64,000 nt of DNA, taken from Glycine soja. Its lineage: Eukaryota > Streptophyta > Magnoliopsida > Fabales > Fabaceae. Of this stretch, positions 23,148 to 35,337 are shown piece by piece. Each line of letters begins with the position of its first letter. Position 1 is the stretch's first letter. The stretch lies in assembly GCF_004193775.1 (NCBI RefSeq), contig NC_041021.1, forward strand, positions 9,323,795-9,387,794, given 5' to 3'. The notes below the pieces were generated by a model that searched no databases, was not told where the DNA came from, and was given only the letters and a program-made list of their open reading frames with translations. A program made the position numbers and the translations under genes.

Positions 23148-26100
23148 ATGATTACTAACCCTTCATTGCATGCTTCAACATTGCCAAGTGCTTTATCTTC
23201 ATCTCTGATTACTCTACATGGAAGTTCTGTAAAGTGTATGCCCTGCCTTCCATTTAGAGCCCTAAGAAAAATCAACTGGATAAGAGCTACATCTGCTGCA
23301 GATGGAGGGCCTATTGAGTCATCGCCAGCTTTGGGATCAAAAAATCCTCTTGCGGTTGTTTTGGACATTCCTCGTACCATTTGGAAGAAAACAATGCGTC
23401 CATTAAGTGATTTTGGGTTTGGTGGTAGGAGCATATGGGAAGGTGGGGTAGGATTGTTTTTAGTTTCAAGTGCGGTTCTATTTGCGCTTAGTTTGGCCTG
23501 GTTGAAGGGTTTCCAAATGCGATCCAAATTCAGGAAGTACACAGCAACATTTGAGTTTGATCAGGCTTGCGGTATTTGCACTGGAACTCCTGTGAGGATC
23601 AGAGGGGTGACTGTAGGTGATGTCATTCGTGTGAATCCTTCCTTAAGAAGTATTGAAGCTATTGTTGAGGTGCCACTTAATAACATAATATTTTGGATGA
23701 ATATGGAACCTTGTTTAACTTTCTGTACCCTAACATCCCAGTGTATTAAAATATTGCTTGGCTTTGAACTTATTTTAGTTGGTGTGTTATATCAGTTCAA
23801 ACCTTTGGTTTCTTCTATTTGTAGATTGAAGACGATAAAACAATCATACCGCGAAATTCATTGGTTGAAGTAAACCAGTCAGGTCTTCTTATGGAAACTA
23901 TAATCGACATTACTCCTCGTGATCCTATTCCAACACCTTCGGCTGGACCTCTTGACCAAGAATGTTCTAAAGAAGCACTCATTGTGTGTGATAGAGAAAA
24001 GATTAAGGGTATAGAAGGAGTGAGTTTGGATAAATTGGTTGGGATATTTACCCGTCTTGGGCAAGATGTAGAGAAAATTGGCATTGTTAATAGCTATTCG
24101 TTGGCTGAACGAGCTGCTTCAATTATCGAAGAAGCGAAACCACTTCTTATAAAGGTGTGATGTTATTTTCATATGCCTGTGTGCTTGATTGATGGTAAAA
24201 TATCCTGAACTAGACTGCTGAATCAAGCATTTTTCTTGCCTATACAAAATGAATGGTTTCCTGACTTTGAGTTTGTTATAGTATTAGAAACTAGAGCAAG
24301 ATTTTTTGTTAATGCCTTGCAATTCTCTGTTTGAAAGTCTTGATTTGGGAATTTAGTTTTATTATATGCTCTCATTATATTGATAGTAACCTATTCCCTT
24401 TTTCAGCATAAGTGCCAGATTTTACTAATTTGGGTGCATTTGGTTAAGCAACATACTTAAGCACTTATTTAATAAGTTCTTATTACATTAGGGCTCATGC
24501 CATAAATTTGATCATGAAAACTTATAAGCAAAATAGAGCTTATTTCAATAAGCTACACCAAGAAACCCATTGAAATAAGCTAAAAGGAGCTTATAGAAGT
24601 CCTAAGATATCTTCGCAAGCTTAGATAGGCTCCCCAGTAGCTCTTTCAAATGCACCCTTAGAGCAGTTAATGAAAGAACTTAGCTCATGGAACTTTTTTA
24701 AAAGATATGTCATTGTAATCTGCAAGCTTAATATCCATGTTCAAATAAATACCTTATTTAATATATGGGCCATTCTCCTAAAGCATGCTGGCAGCAAGTG
24801 CATCAAGTTATTGTAAGCAAAAGCAAAAAAAATATTCCATATAAAATCTTCTGACCTCATCCAGATTCTTAAGAACTTATTATGGACTTGTGCACATTTT
24901 CTTTTGGCTTCATTAGCAGTTAAATAGTTTACGTCTTACAATTTGGTATCTGATAACCAAAGTGATAGTATTATTTATGAACTCTGGTGTCTTAAATGCA
25001 CCTAAATCATATTTATGGGCTTCAAGTTCTTTTTTTTTGTGTGTGTATATATTGTTTCCTATATATATTTTGTTGTGTGTGTGTGTGTGTGTATTGTTTC
25101 CTTATATACCATACCATTCTATCATGCATTCTCATACCCGTATTTTCCATTTGATTTAGTGATGTCACAGATGAAAGCCATGGCTGAAGATGTTCAACCT
25201 TTGTTGACTGAAGTCCGTGATAGTGGCCTGTTGAAGGAAGTTGAGAATTTAACCCGAAGCCTTACACAAGCAACTGAGGATTTGAGGTTAGTTTGTAAAC
25301 CTATGGCATCTGTTCAACTCTAATTTATCATGCATACATATACACAATGTTGTAAAAATTGAGACCTTGCACAGGATCGAAAGGTAGATGAAAGATCGTA
25401 AATAAAAAAATTGTAACATGGATCGTAAGATCTTTCAAAATTACGCAATTATATATGAAGGTGTACATATAATTAAAATGACACTGGCAAGGAAAATATC
25501 CTCTCATTCATCAACTTTGAACTAACCCTAAATGAAAATTCATATTCTTAAGTTTATTACATGGGTGGAAGACGGAAATTCGCCATATAAACATGCCATT
25601 GCGCCTTATGGCACCGCCATGGCGGGCCTCCCTTCACAAATTGCCTATGGCAGTTGGAAAAAAATCCACCATGCCATTCTGCTATGGTGGCACCATATCT
25701 GCTATTTAACAACACTATTGTCAATAAAAAAAGATTTATCAAGTGTCAACATTTCAGAAAACAACATTTCACCAATAAAAGAAAAAGAAAACATTTCATA
25801 AAATAGTATTATAGGCATACATAATAGAGGCAAAAGATAACAAAATAAGAAAACTTTAATGCATGCCAATAAAACAGTTTTATCATGTGTCAACATTTTA
25901 GAAGTTCTATGTTCTTATGCCTGTCAATTAAATAGAAGAAAATAGCCATATACAAAAAAGCTTTATTATGTGTCTAAAGAAAAAACTTTATTATGTGTAA
26001 ATAAAACACTTTAATGTGTTAATTCAATATGAAACCCGCAAATTGCATAACTGGGAAAAACAGAGGCATAAGTTTGTGTGACCCGTATACAAAGCAGAGG

Positions 26101-27349
26101 CATAAGTACTGTTCTTATGCAGCAAGAAGAACTGGCAATTGGGGCAAATCACAAACAAGACAAGAAACCTGCTAATCACACAAACAAGACAAGAAACCTG
26201 CTAATCACACAAAGTGAAGAATGGAGAGTCTAGATGAGCAGACAACAAAATTGTGTGAACTTAGTTGTAAAGAGGATCCATATAAAAAAATGGGTCTTGA
26301 ACTGAAACCCAACCCAAAGTGAACCCCAATGACCCATACGAAAAGATCGAAACGGATCATAGCTTATGAGATTAAACTTGCGATCTCGTGCAGTCCAGAA
26401 TGTTCTGCAATTATACTCGCAACTTTTACAACAGTCATATACATCCCCACCCAACATATAATCTTGGGATAGATCCTGCATGAGGAGATTGTACAGTTAA
26501 GGTGAGAACATGATGTGATTGTAACTCATAACATGTCTTATTTTTAATCTTTATCCCTAAAAGTTGAAATTGCATGTAAAGTTCTCTTACACATAGATGT
26601 ATGCGTGAAAGGAAGGAATGGAAAAAAAAATGAAAAATGTTGTTTTGTAAAAGAGAAATTTTAAGGATAGGAGAAGTTGAATAATTTGGAGAAAGATGAG
26701 CAAAGTGGATATAGACTATAACAAATGGTAAAATGATATGTGCGTTTAATTTCATAATCAACTTAAAAAATAAGTGTTATTATTTTATTTTATTTCCTTT
26801 GTTCATAAGTATGAAATGGATACTGTTTGAGAGTTCTCTAAAGATAATGTCATTATGAAATGGATACTGTTTGAGAGTTCTCTAAGGATAATGTCATTTT
26901 TTTAGTGTCGTTGCTTAACCATGAAGATCCATGACAATTATGCTTACTATAATTGAACTGATATGATAAGGTTATTTAATTTTTATTTTACACTCAGAAC
27001 ATTCTTTAAGTATAATAATTAGTTTAAATCTTTTGTTTTATTCTAATTAATCGAAATTGTTCAATGCTTTTGCAGAAGGGTACACTCATCCATAATGACC
27101 CCTGAGAACACTGAACTGCTCCAAAAGTCCATATATACTCTTATTTTTACCCTGAAGAACATTGAGGTAGGACCCTAATTTTTAAATGGCCTCTAAGTAT
27201 AACTAATATTAATAATTTTGTTACTTCATTGATCACTTTTTGTTACATTATTGCAGAATGTTAGCTCGGATATTTTGGGTTTCACTGGCGATGAAGCTAC
27301 AAGAAAGAGTTTGAAATTACTTATCAAGTCCCTCAGCAGGTTATTGTGA
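23148..27349 (+). CDS. TGD2: TGD2: chloroplast lipid-transfer protein (MlaD/MCE domain)
   Basis: Five exons: 23148-23669, 23825-24154, 25171-25286, 27076-27166 and 27257-27349, all with GT/AG borders and consistent phase. They encode 383 residues, close to the 381 of Arabidopsis TGD2. Residues 1 to about 50 form a Ser-rich, basic, transit-peptide-like N terminus. A single membrane segment follows (GLFLVSSAVLFALSLAWL, about residues 102-120), then the MCE/MlaD domain (TATFEFDQACGICTGTPVRI onward) and a helical C-terminal region ending SLKLLIKSLSRLL. In plants TGD2 is anchored in the inner chloroplast envelope, binds phosphatidic acid, and works with permease TGD1 and ATPase TGD3 to import ER lipid for galactolipid synthesis. 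No stops or frame breaks were found. Introns 2 and 3 carry transposon insertions. Confidence 0.95.
24432..24657. mobile_element. small MITE in TGD2 intron 2 (226 bp)
   Basis: The ends GGGTGCATTTGG and, in reverse complement, GGGTGCATTTGA form inverted repeats. The flanking triplets are TTT and TTA, a near match to the TTA/TAA target of Tourist-type elements. Internal AGCTTATTTCAATAAGC-type palindromes strengthen the fold-back. Noncoding. Confidence 0.65.
25345..26435. mobile_element. hAT-like non-autonomous element in TGD2 intron 3 (about 1.1 kb)
   Basis: The left end CAATGTTGTAAAAATTG and the reverse complement of the right end ACTGTTGTAAAAGTTG form inverted repeats. An 8-bp direct repeat CATATACA lies at 25337-25344 and 26436-26443. 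The interior is noncoding. It contains a GCCATGGCGG-rich patch (25560-25720) resembling the ends of the element at 39029-39952, and a 27-bp tandem duplication near 26150-26205. A Mutator-like element with a 9-bp TSD containing one mismatch is the alternative. Confidence 0.65.
26811..26898. repeat. 44-bp tandem duplication in TGD2 intron 3
   Basis: Two adjacent copies of a 44-bp unit starting ATGAAATGGATACTG, differing at one base (AAAGATAATG against AAGGATAATG). Confidence 0.95.
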
Positions 27350-28366
27350 GGTCAACAGTCCAATTTTAGTAGGATATAATGCAATTAGGTTATTTCCAAT
27401 GTGTTTCACCAACCACAACATTGAAGGAGTAAATATTACCGTGACTGTTTTTTTGTTGTCTCTAAGGAGTGGCAATACTGATGGTTTTTACATTCTACTG
27501 TGATAGAAATTTGTTTACAACGAGGTGCAGAGATGTTATTGATTGGGGCAGATGATTGCTATGTGCACAAACTTATTTTGCTGAAATTGTTATTCATTTG
27601 TGTAGAATGGAGGTGATTCTTAATGATTGTCAGTCACACTTCAGCTAAAATGACCCTGACTTTTGTTAATTGCCATTGCAAAACAAACAACTAATGGAAA
27701 TTGTCATCTTCGAAACTCGAAGGCCATATCACATGGTATGATGGTTGTAAATTCATTCTTGGGATACAAACTTTTTTGCCACAAACATAAGAGAGTGAGG
27801 GTACATGCTTACATTGGAGAGGTTTCAATTGTGGGTAGTTGTTATCTTCAAAATTAAAATCTGAGATGGATGGTCGTTTGGTATCCATGCAACTGGTCCT
27901 GAGTATCTAAATGTTTTTTTTTTTTTGTTGATACACGATTTTGTCAAAATGTTTGTGGCATAGGAATCTAAAAACGTGTCAAATTTTAGCTCTATCTTTT
28001 ATCATATGGTCTATTTTTTTTGTACTATTACATATATTTTTTTTGTTGTTTAAATTTCATATTAAGCACGCTACACTAGAGTATAAAACAATTATGGATA
28101 CGAAAATAGCATAATACAATTTAACAAAAGAAAAAAAAATGGTACTGCCCATTCTGCTGACAAAAGATCATGTAATGTATATATAGAAAAGTGTCGTGGG
28201 GGTTAAAAATAGGGTGTATTTGTAACATTTAAGAACATTGTTTTTTGTTGAATAGCCTAATTCATCATTTTATTCATGTACTGTTAAAAAGTTTTACAAT
28301 TTTTGTAATTGCTAATAGTTGAAGACTGGATTGTGGTACATACTTGAGTGGAAAAGCATTCAGAGT
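27350..28366. other. TGD2 3' UTR and AT-rich spacer
   Basis: The first 300-400 bp are presumably the TGD2 3' UTR; I could not fix a polyadenylation site. The remainder, to the MULE end at 28367, is AT-rich with T-homopolymer runs and no ORF or repeat that I recognise. Confidence 0.5.
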
Positions 28367-28432
28367 GTTGCTAGGTGCACCCTGCATTATTGTTGGTTCA
28401 CCTAGCAAAGCTATTAAATGTCAAAATTGTCC
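28367..28432. repeat. left terminal inverted repeat of the MULE
   Basis: 66 bp, partner of 34520-34585. It contains two GGTGCACC-like palindromes, as does the partner. Confidence 0.9.
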
Positions 28433-28439
28433 TTGCTTG

Positions 28440-28531
28440 TTTTTCTTCTTACGGATCAAGGTGATCCGTACGTTGATCCATAAGTGTCTTACAGATCAAC
28501 GTACGGATCACCTTGATCTGTAAGAAGAAAA
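28440..28531. repeat. near-perfect hairpin with GATC motifs inside the MULE end
   Basis: A left arm of about 44 bp (CTTACGGATCAAGGTGATCC...) pairs with a right arm (...GGATCACCTTGATCTGTAAG) across a loop of two to four bases. The same CGGATCAA/TTGATCCG words recur in the tandem array at 33015-33180 near the other end. Confidence 0.9.
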
Positions 28532-28697
28532 ACAATAATTTATTAATTAGTTTGTTATATATAGAAATCTAGTTTTTTAGTTGAGATTCTTGTAATTGAA
28601 AACGATTATGCAATACATGAATTCAAACAATACATTAACTTCAACATAATCGAACAAAATTAAATTTCCATCAAATACTACAACTAACTAACTCATG

Positions 28698-29522
28698 CTA
28701 ATTTTGTGACAAGGACAACTCGTCTTCCATTTGCGGTACAGGTTTACTGAAAACAGCTAAAATTTCTATTGGCCCAATTTTTTTCCAGTAGTTAGACTCA
28801 ATGAGCACCTTCATCACGTCCTCGTTGGTTTTGAGTTCAATTATTTCAAATTTTATAACTTTTTCTGAATACTCATGGTGACTTGGTTTCCGAAAAAACA
28901 ATCGCCTTACCATTTGTGTTTCATCAACACCATAAGGGGAAATCCCACGAGGCGCAACTTGTTTGATCAAATCCTTCAGTTCATCCATGGTACATCCGGT
29001 GGGAATGTCAAAGTTTTTGAGATTTTTTCCTGTGAACGAGTAACCAACAAACTCATTTTGGCGTGACATGTTCCACCTCCCATTGTAATATAGCAGGACA
29101 TCATGAGTAGGGGTCATAGTAGTTTCAAGTAAGTTTAAAATACCATCTGGGGTTATAGCAATGCTACATAATAACTCAATCGGACCAACAAACGAAAATT
29201 CATGATTACACATTAACATTGTGTTAACATCAACATCATCTTTCAGTTGCATTCATTGAAACCGAAATTGATTACTTGCATACGTGAAAGGCTGCCGGTA
29301 GTAAATTTCATCCAAAAATTGCTTGTCGATTAGCTTAAGGGTATTGTGTATTCTGGTTTTTAACGTTTAAAAATCACACCCGTTAGGTACTCGAATGGGA
29401 ACTGGAGTTGAAGCTTGGAAGGAAACACCACTGTCGTTGTGAACAATGGATCCATTTGGAAAAATAAAACCTAATGTGGAGTTTACAACTGTTTGACTGC
29501 TTGTCTCTCCCAAGAATGCCAT
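28698..29522 (-). pseudogene. second MULE ORF, function unknown
   Basis: A minus-strand frame starts MAFLGETSSQTVVNSTLGFI at 29522 and runs to 28698. It is broken by an in-frame TAA at 29367-29369 and a TGA at 29253-29255. The downstream 184 residues contain LLYYNGRWNM, a GCTMDELKDLI segment and QMVRRLFFRKP. This layout resembles the N-terminal domain seen at the start of many plant MuDR-type transposases, but here it is a separate gene distal to the transposase. I do not recognise a catalytic domain. It may be an accessory protein or an exon of a different transposase. Confidence 0.6.
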
Positions 29523-30107
29523 AGTTTTTTGTAAGATTTGGGTTGATACTGAAACTTGTGCTTTCTTACAAGGTTAGGTTGTGCCATATATATAGATGAG
29601 TTTTAATATCAGTGCTGCATTTTTTAAAGATTGAAAATACGCATGCACATGCTTTCTGTATGTGTTGTCAACTACACGAATGACATGACATGCTTTAGCT
29701 TGCATCAGATCTGCATGTGTAGTCATGCTGTGTAGGGTCCTTTCACGTGCTTTATGTTAATGCAGACAACAATTTATCATACACGGTTTTCCACAATGTG
29801 TAGTCAAGTCAGACAACGATATATCATACATGCTTTTTTAGAATTAAGTAATAATTTTGTTGTGGACGTAACAAATAAATTACATGTTCAAAATGATCAG
29901 GCATTTATAAATTACATGTTCAATCATCATTTATGTCAACATAATCTCTCTTGAACATCACGAAGCTCTTGTAATGCTGCATTATGCTAATATATGGATT
30001 TGGTCACGACTTCGCCTGCGGATGACAATTGCTAGACCATAACAATGGTATAGGCGGTAAGGGACAATGTTCTTTTAAATAAACCTGTTGTGTATGCGAA
30101 AAAAATG

Positions 30108-32886
30108 TTAACTCAATCCTACAAAACTCATTGCATAATCATAAAAAAAAAACACTTCATATCTACAATGTACCTCAACAAAATGATTGTCATACACATT
30201 ACCGATACAAATTATACGATGCAATGAAGAATTTGTCAGCGGTTGACTTCTAAGGGGAAAGAATGTCATGTTTTGTTGTTTAGACAAGGATACAACGATT
30301 ACGTTATACCTTGATGCAATGACATGTCCCATGTCCGTTATATCCATCCACTTATCCGTTGTCACCTGAATAAAACAAATATACACGTCAAACTTAATTT
30401 CAAACTAAAGTCTTAAAAATCAAATTCATAAATTACATACCTTGGTTAACCCATCAACAAGTAGTGACATCCTTAATTCCTCAAATCTCCCCGTGCCACC
30501 AAAGAGCTTGATATAGTCTTCTGAGAAATTGGCAAGTTCTTTAAGCAGATGGTTGCGGACCACCGATCAAGAGTCTTGACCCATACCTAATAAACCGGCA
30601 ACCGACCGATATCCACAGTTACCATCACCTTTGACATCAATAATCTTATCAATGAAGTCGTGCATAAATGGCTGAAACTGGTCCAACATGGGCATCATCG
30701 TTCTTCAATTCGGTTGCTCAGAGGATGATGCAGTACGTCTCACCGACGAATTGCTATTTTGTTGTGATTCAAAGGCATCTACATACTCCCAGTAAGATAG
30801 ATCGCGCTTTGTTGACCTTGGGTTCTTACTCGTAGTTTTCTTCGGTGCCCCCTTTGTGTTAACCTTTGCTGGAGGAGGACACATCGAATTCTGATCAGGG
30901 TGTGCAATTTCCCAAAGTTTACTTCTTAGAGTAAACTTGCCACAAACATCAAGTTCTTCGAATTTTTGGTACATTGTTTCCATTACGTCCTTGATGCCCA
31001 CCTCGGGCTCAGATAACCCTTGGTCTGAAAAACTGAGTCTCCTCCAGAACATATGGATTGAATCAAGTGGGATGCAACCACCAACATATTTGGATAGCTC
31101 ACAAGCACAAGAAAGGCCAAGCGTGGTTCTCACCACGCAACCACAACTTGAGGGATTCTTGCCAGCATAGTGAACACACTCTAATTCAGCAACAATCTGA
31201 TTTAAAGCATACCTTGAAACCATTCCAAGTAGCCTCTTGTATAAGGTTTTTTGGAACACATGTCCAATGACATGTGTACTTGTTTCAAATGATGCTTTAA
31301 TCTGTGTGTGCTGCAACGTAATCATGTTGTTCACGACATCCCACACACTGCATAAGTCTCCAATGCTATTTTGTAACAGTCTTTTTAAAGATGAGTGAGC
31401 ATATTCAACCCTACATTTCAAATACACAAATAAAAATAAACATATACAATAATACAATTCCATAAATTTTTCAACGTTAATAGAAATAGTTGAACAGTTT
31501 CATACCTGTTTGTTGTTGTGTTTCCTAAGTGCATCACCTTATTAGTCCAGGCGGAAACAAATTTTTCCTTGTGTGGTATTATCCATGTTTCCTTGACATA
31601 GTCAACAAATATTGGCCAAGGTGCGCAAGCTACTTCGAACTTCTTCAGACATTCATCAAACTACTGTTCTTAAGGATAATCAGTCAGAGATCCCCAGCAA
31701 TCCATGACATAATCCCAAGCATTTTTTTGCGCAATTAGTGATTTACATTTAGCCTTCACATTCTTGTTTATGTGAAAGATGCACAACAAATTTGTGCATT
31801 CAGGGAATACATCTTTCACTGCATTCATCAATGCTTGGTCTCTGTCAGTGACAATAACTCCAGGGAGGGCATCATGCTTTAAAAAAAGGCATCGAAAGTG
31901 TTGTAAAGCCCATACCAAATTATTAACGCGTTCACCCTCCACATATGCAAAACCGGCACAGAATGTCATTCCAGTCGGTGTCACCCCAACAAAATCAAGC
32001 AATGGGAGTCTATACCGGTTTGTTTTGTAGGTATTGTCTATCAAAAACACCAAATTGCATGCGTTGACTAACTTCACCGAATCAAGGTGACACCAAAAGA
32101 TATCACGAACCACGTCTTCATCCTTTATTCTGTGCCAATAAATATATTGATCATGTTCAAGAAGCTTCATCAGATGTTGCATTTCAAGATCGCTTCCTCT
32201 TATGGAAGAACGGAATGCACTTCTTGCATTGTATATCTGTTTAATAGTCGTACAACTATTGGCATTGTGTTCCTTCTGAGTTAGCAGAATGTTTATTGGC
32301 TTCACCATGGACTTCGTCATATTAGCAATAAGTGTTTTTTCAGCTTTAGTCAATCACCCCGCATATGGATGTCCAACTAATGACTTGGCCAATTCATGAT
32401 TGTGCACTCCACAAATCAACTTCACCATCTAGCCTTCTCCTCCAACCACTGGCTTGCAACGAAGCTTGAAGGGACACCCACATTTCCTAGTCCCAGTGTC
32501 TCTTCTGATAAATTCTTTTTTCCTACACTTATACTCGCCACTCCTTTCACAACCAATTAACACAAACGTACTCCTTCCTCTACTACCTGTGTTTGTGTCC
32601 GACCTTAAAATCACCGCCACAAATCCGTTTTCATGAGCCACGGATCGAGCCCACCGCAAAACATCCTCTCGGCACTCAAACACCTACGAAATCCACATAA
32701 TTTAAGTTTTCTACCAGTATTCATTTGATTAAATATGTGACAAACATTAACATTATAACCTGAGAAGTCTTGAACGCATCCGAACAATCAACATGTGGTT
32801 CATTCGCACCACATGATTATGCATTTTCATAATCCATATCCGCTCGTTCAGACATTATTTCATACATCCACTCATCTTCATCCATC
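30108..32886 (-). pseudogene. FAR1/MULE transposase with OTU-like C-terminal region
   Basis: Minus strand, probably four exons. The start is MDEDEWMYEIMSERAD at 32886. A FAR1-type DNA-binding domain follows (32683-32429; VFECREDVLRWARS, then ERSGEYKC and GCPFKLRC). The MULE catalytic domain is at 32353-31670 (LIDNTYKTNRYRLPLLDF and VIVTDRDQALMNAV, the two aspartates). A SWIM-like CGCVVRTTLGLSCACEL lies in 31463-30705. An OTU protease-like part follows, with DVKGDGNCGYRSVAGLLG (catalytic D and C, about 30640) and NHFVEV (catalytic H, about 30187). In-frame stops occur near 32820, 32428, 32354, 31680 and 30570, so the gene is dead. FAR1-MULE-OTU fusions are known among plant MULEs. Confidence 0.85.
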
Positions 32887-33014
32887 TAACCAAATCAAAC
32901 AAAAAATGGTCATACAAAAAAATTAGTAATTTAAAAGAAAAAAAGGAAAATAAATGGAAAAACAGATGCAAAAATGCAAAAACAGATGCAAAAACAGCAA
33001 ATACCAAAAATAAT

Positions 33015-33180
33015 ACATTTACAGATCAACTTGATCCGGAAGCTTGTTAATACTCTTCCGGATCAAATTGATCCGTAAGAGACTTCCAGATCAAATTGAT
33101 CCGTAAGAGACTTCCGGATCAAGTTGATCCGGAAAAAGCTTACAGATCAACTTGATCCGGAACTCATCTGTACGTCCGCG
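33015..33180. repeat. subterminal tandem repeats with GATCAA / TTGATC words
   Basis: Four to five copies of an approximately 35-bp unit of the form CTTCCGGATCAAATTGATCCGTAAGAG. Each copy is itself palindromic. It matches the hairpin at 28440-28531 near the opposite end of the MULE. Confidence 0.85.
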
Positions 33181-33208
33181 ATGAACAAACACCATCTGCG
33201 TACCTCGT

Positions 33209-34323
33209 TGTAGAAGCAAATGACTTTGATGTTTTGATGATGATCATGATGATTTGATGCAAATGATGCAAATGCGCTTTTCAAGATTAAATTCAAGACA
33301 ATGATTCAAGAATACAAGACACAAACATTAAGATGATCACTAGTGCATTAGGAAGGAAATTCCTAATTGATATAGCAAAAGGTTTGGCCAAGTAATGCAT
33401 GTTTAAAAGTGTTTTTCAAGAGATTTACTCTCTGGTAATCGATTACCAGAGGATGTAATCGATTACCAGTGGCCAAAAATGGTTTACAACAGCTACTAAA
33501 TATTTGAATTCAAATTTTAGACTGTGTAATCGATTACACCATATTGGTAATCGATTACTAGCAGTTAATAAACATTTTAATTCAAATATTAAAGCCTGTA
33601 ATCGATTACACAATTATTGTAATCGATTACCAGAGGAGATTTTCAGAAAATAACTTTCAAGAGTCACATCTATTCAAATGGTTTATGAATGGCCATCAAA
33701 GGTCTATTTATATGTGACTTGGAAACACGAATGAAAGAGAGTTTTTGATTGCCCAAAAAGTTCTATCCTCTCAAAAGATTAAGAGAGTTTTTCTAAATTG
33801 AAATGTCTTATCCTCTCAAAGAATTCCTTGGCCAAACACTTGCACATTCAAATAAGGAATTGTGATTGATCTTCATTGTACAATCTGTCTCTTTCAAGAG
33901 AGATTTCTTCTTCTTTTCTTTTTACTTCTGGAAAAGGGTTAAGAGACTGAGGGTCTCTTGTTGTAAAGGATTCCTGAACACAAGGGAAGGGTTGTCCCTG
34001 TGTGATTCAGACTTTGTAAAAGGATTTTACAAAGAGAGTGGAAAATCTCAAGTGGGTTGCTTGAGGACTGGACGTAGGCACAGGAAGTGACCGAACCAGT
34101 ATAAATCAAGTTTGCATTTCTCTCTTCCCTTAAACTTCTTTTATTTATTGCTATTTATCTTTTGCCTTTAAAGAAGTTTATTCTCAATTATCTTTTGAGT
34201 AATTCATGTTAAGGGTGCATTGTTAATCTAAAAAGAGAGAGCGAAATTTTAAATTGGGGAATAGTTCTTGTTATCTTAATTCAACCCCCCCTTCTTAAGA
34301 TAACTGAGGCCATTTGTCTAACA
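33209..34323. repeat. solo LTR, 1115 bp, TSD CTCGT, rich in GTAATCGATTAC palindromes
   Basis: The segment starts TGTAGAAGC, ends GTCTAACA, and is flanked by CTCGT at 33204-33208 and 34324-34328. It carries no gag-pol. Six copies of the 12-bp palindrome GTAATCGATTAC occur between about 33436 and 33631, several extended to TGGTAATCGATTACCA. LTRs with this motif are abundant in soybean. Confidence 0.9.
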
Positions 34324-34519
34324 CTCGTTTGTCGCCACCGACCACCACAAAGCTTAACGCTGGAAACTTCACCTTCACCGTTGCGCTCAACATTACTACC
34401 CCCACGAACCAGAGGCAATGCCGCACAAAAAAGAGAAAACGAGAAGCAAAGCTTTTTGAAAATGGAGGTAAGAAACTTTTCCGAAAAAAAATGGCATTTT
34501 TAAGGAAGAAAGGTGGTAG

Positions 34520-34585
34520 GGACAATTTTGACATTTAATAGTTTTGCTGGGTGCACTAGCAAAAATGCTGGGTGCACCTAGCAAC
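34520..34585. repeat. right terminal inverted repeat of the MULE
   Basis: 66 bp ending CACCTAGCAAC; reverse complement of 28367-28432. Confidence 0.9.
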
Positions 34586-35337
34586 AATCAAACATTCACC
34601 AGCACGAATGTCTTTAGAGACTGTCATAATGTGATTAATGTGGCAAGTTGATCATTGGAGTTAAATAGATTCGTACTCCTTTAATAAAATAAAATCATTC
34701 GATCCATCCATAAAATTATTTTAAAATTTATATTTTAGATTTATAATAAATTATTTAATACTCTCTTTCTCTTTCTCTCTCCTCTCTTATTCTTTTAATT
34801 CTTATATTATTTATTTTTATTTTCTATGAAAAAAGATTAAATTTTAACATGCCAATACATTCTTGCTAAAGCTTTCAATTTGCTCATCTTGAAATTGCTT
34901 TACGATAAAAATTGAATTTATTGTCTCCTATAAACTAGCATTAACTCGATCTTAATAATTTATTTAATCGACAACTTTTTAACGTTTTAGAAAATGTTTT
35001 TTTTTATCAACTTTTTATTTATTTATAAGAAACCCCCCAAAAAAGTTAGATCAAACACTGCTTCCATGTACAGTAAGTCTTACTAGAATTCATTTGTAGT
35101 GTAAAATAAGCCAAGTTGGATGTTAAAAATTAGGAAATAGTTTGTTACATACCCGTGAAGGAAAAATAAACAAAAAGAATAGAATAATACCCCTATTACC
35201 CACTTTTTCTTTTTCTGAATTATGATCAAAGAGCTATTACCCTCTTTCTAATAACTACAGTGAAATTATTAGAAAACTTTACACTCACAAGTGGTGACAA
35301 AAACAGAAGAATTCCGAATATTCCCCTGGACTAAGAT
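34586..35337. other. AT-rich spacer, nothing recognised
   Basis: T- and CT-rich stretches without ORF or repeat. The right part is presumably the former 3' flank or 3' UTR of the VPS26 fragment. Confidence 0.45.

Larger units (their letters stand above)
28367..34585 (-). mobile_element. Mutator-like element (MULE) with 66-bp terminal inverted repeats
   Basis: The left end (28367-28432) starts GTTGCTAGGTGCACCC and ends ATGTCAAAATTGTCC. The right end (34520-34585) is its reverse complement with few differences. Between them lie minus-strand transposase remnants of the FAR1/MULE type, an OTU-like tail and a second ORF. The usual 9-bp TSD is not recognisable at these borders, so the flanks may have mutated or rearranged. 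A solo LTR (33209-34323) sits inside. The coding parts have stops, so the copy is dead. Confidence 0.85.

Noticed and set aside
23129..23542. Minus-strand 137-residue frame opposite TGD2 exon 1
   Set aside because: Shadow of the TGD2 coding exon.
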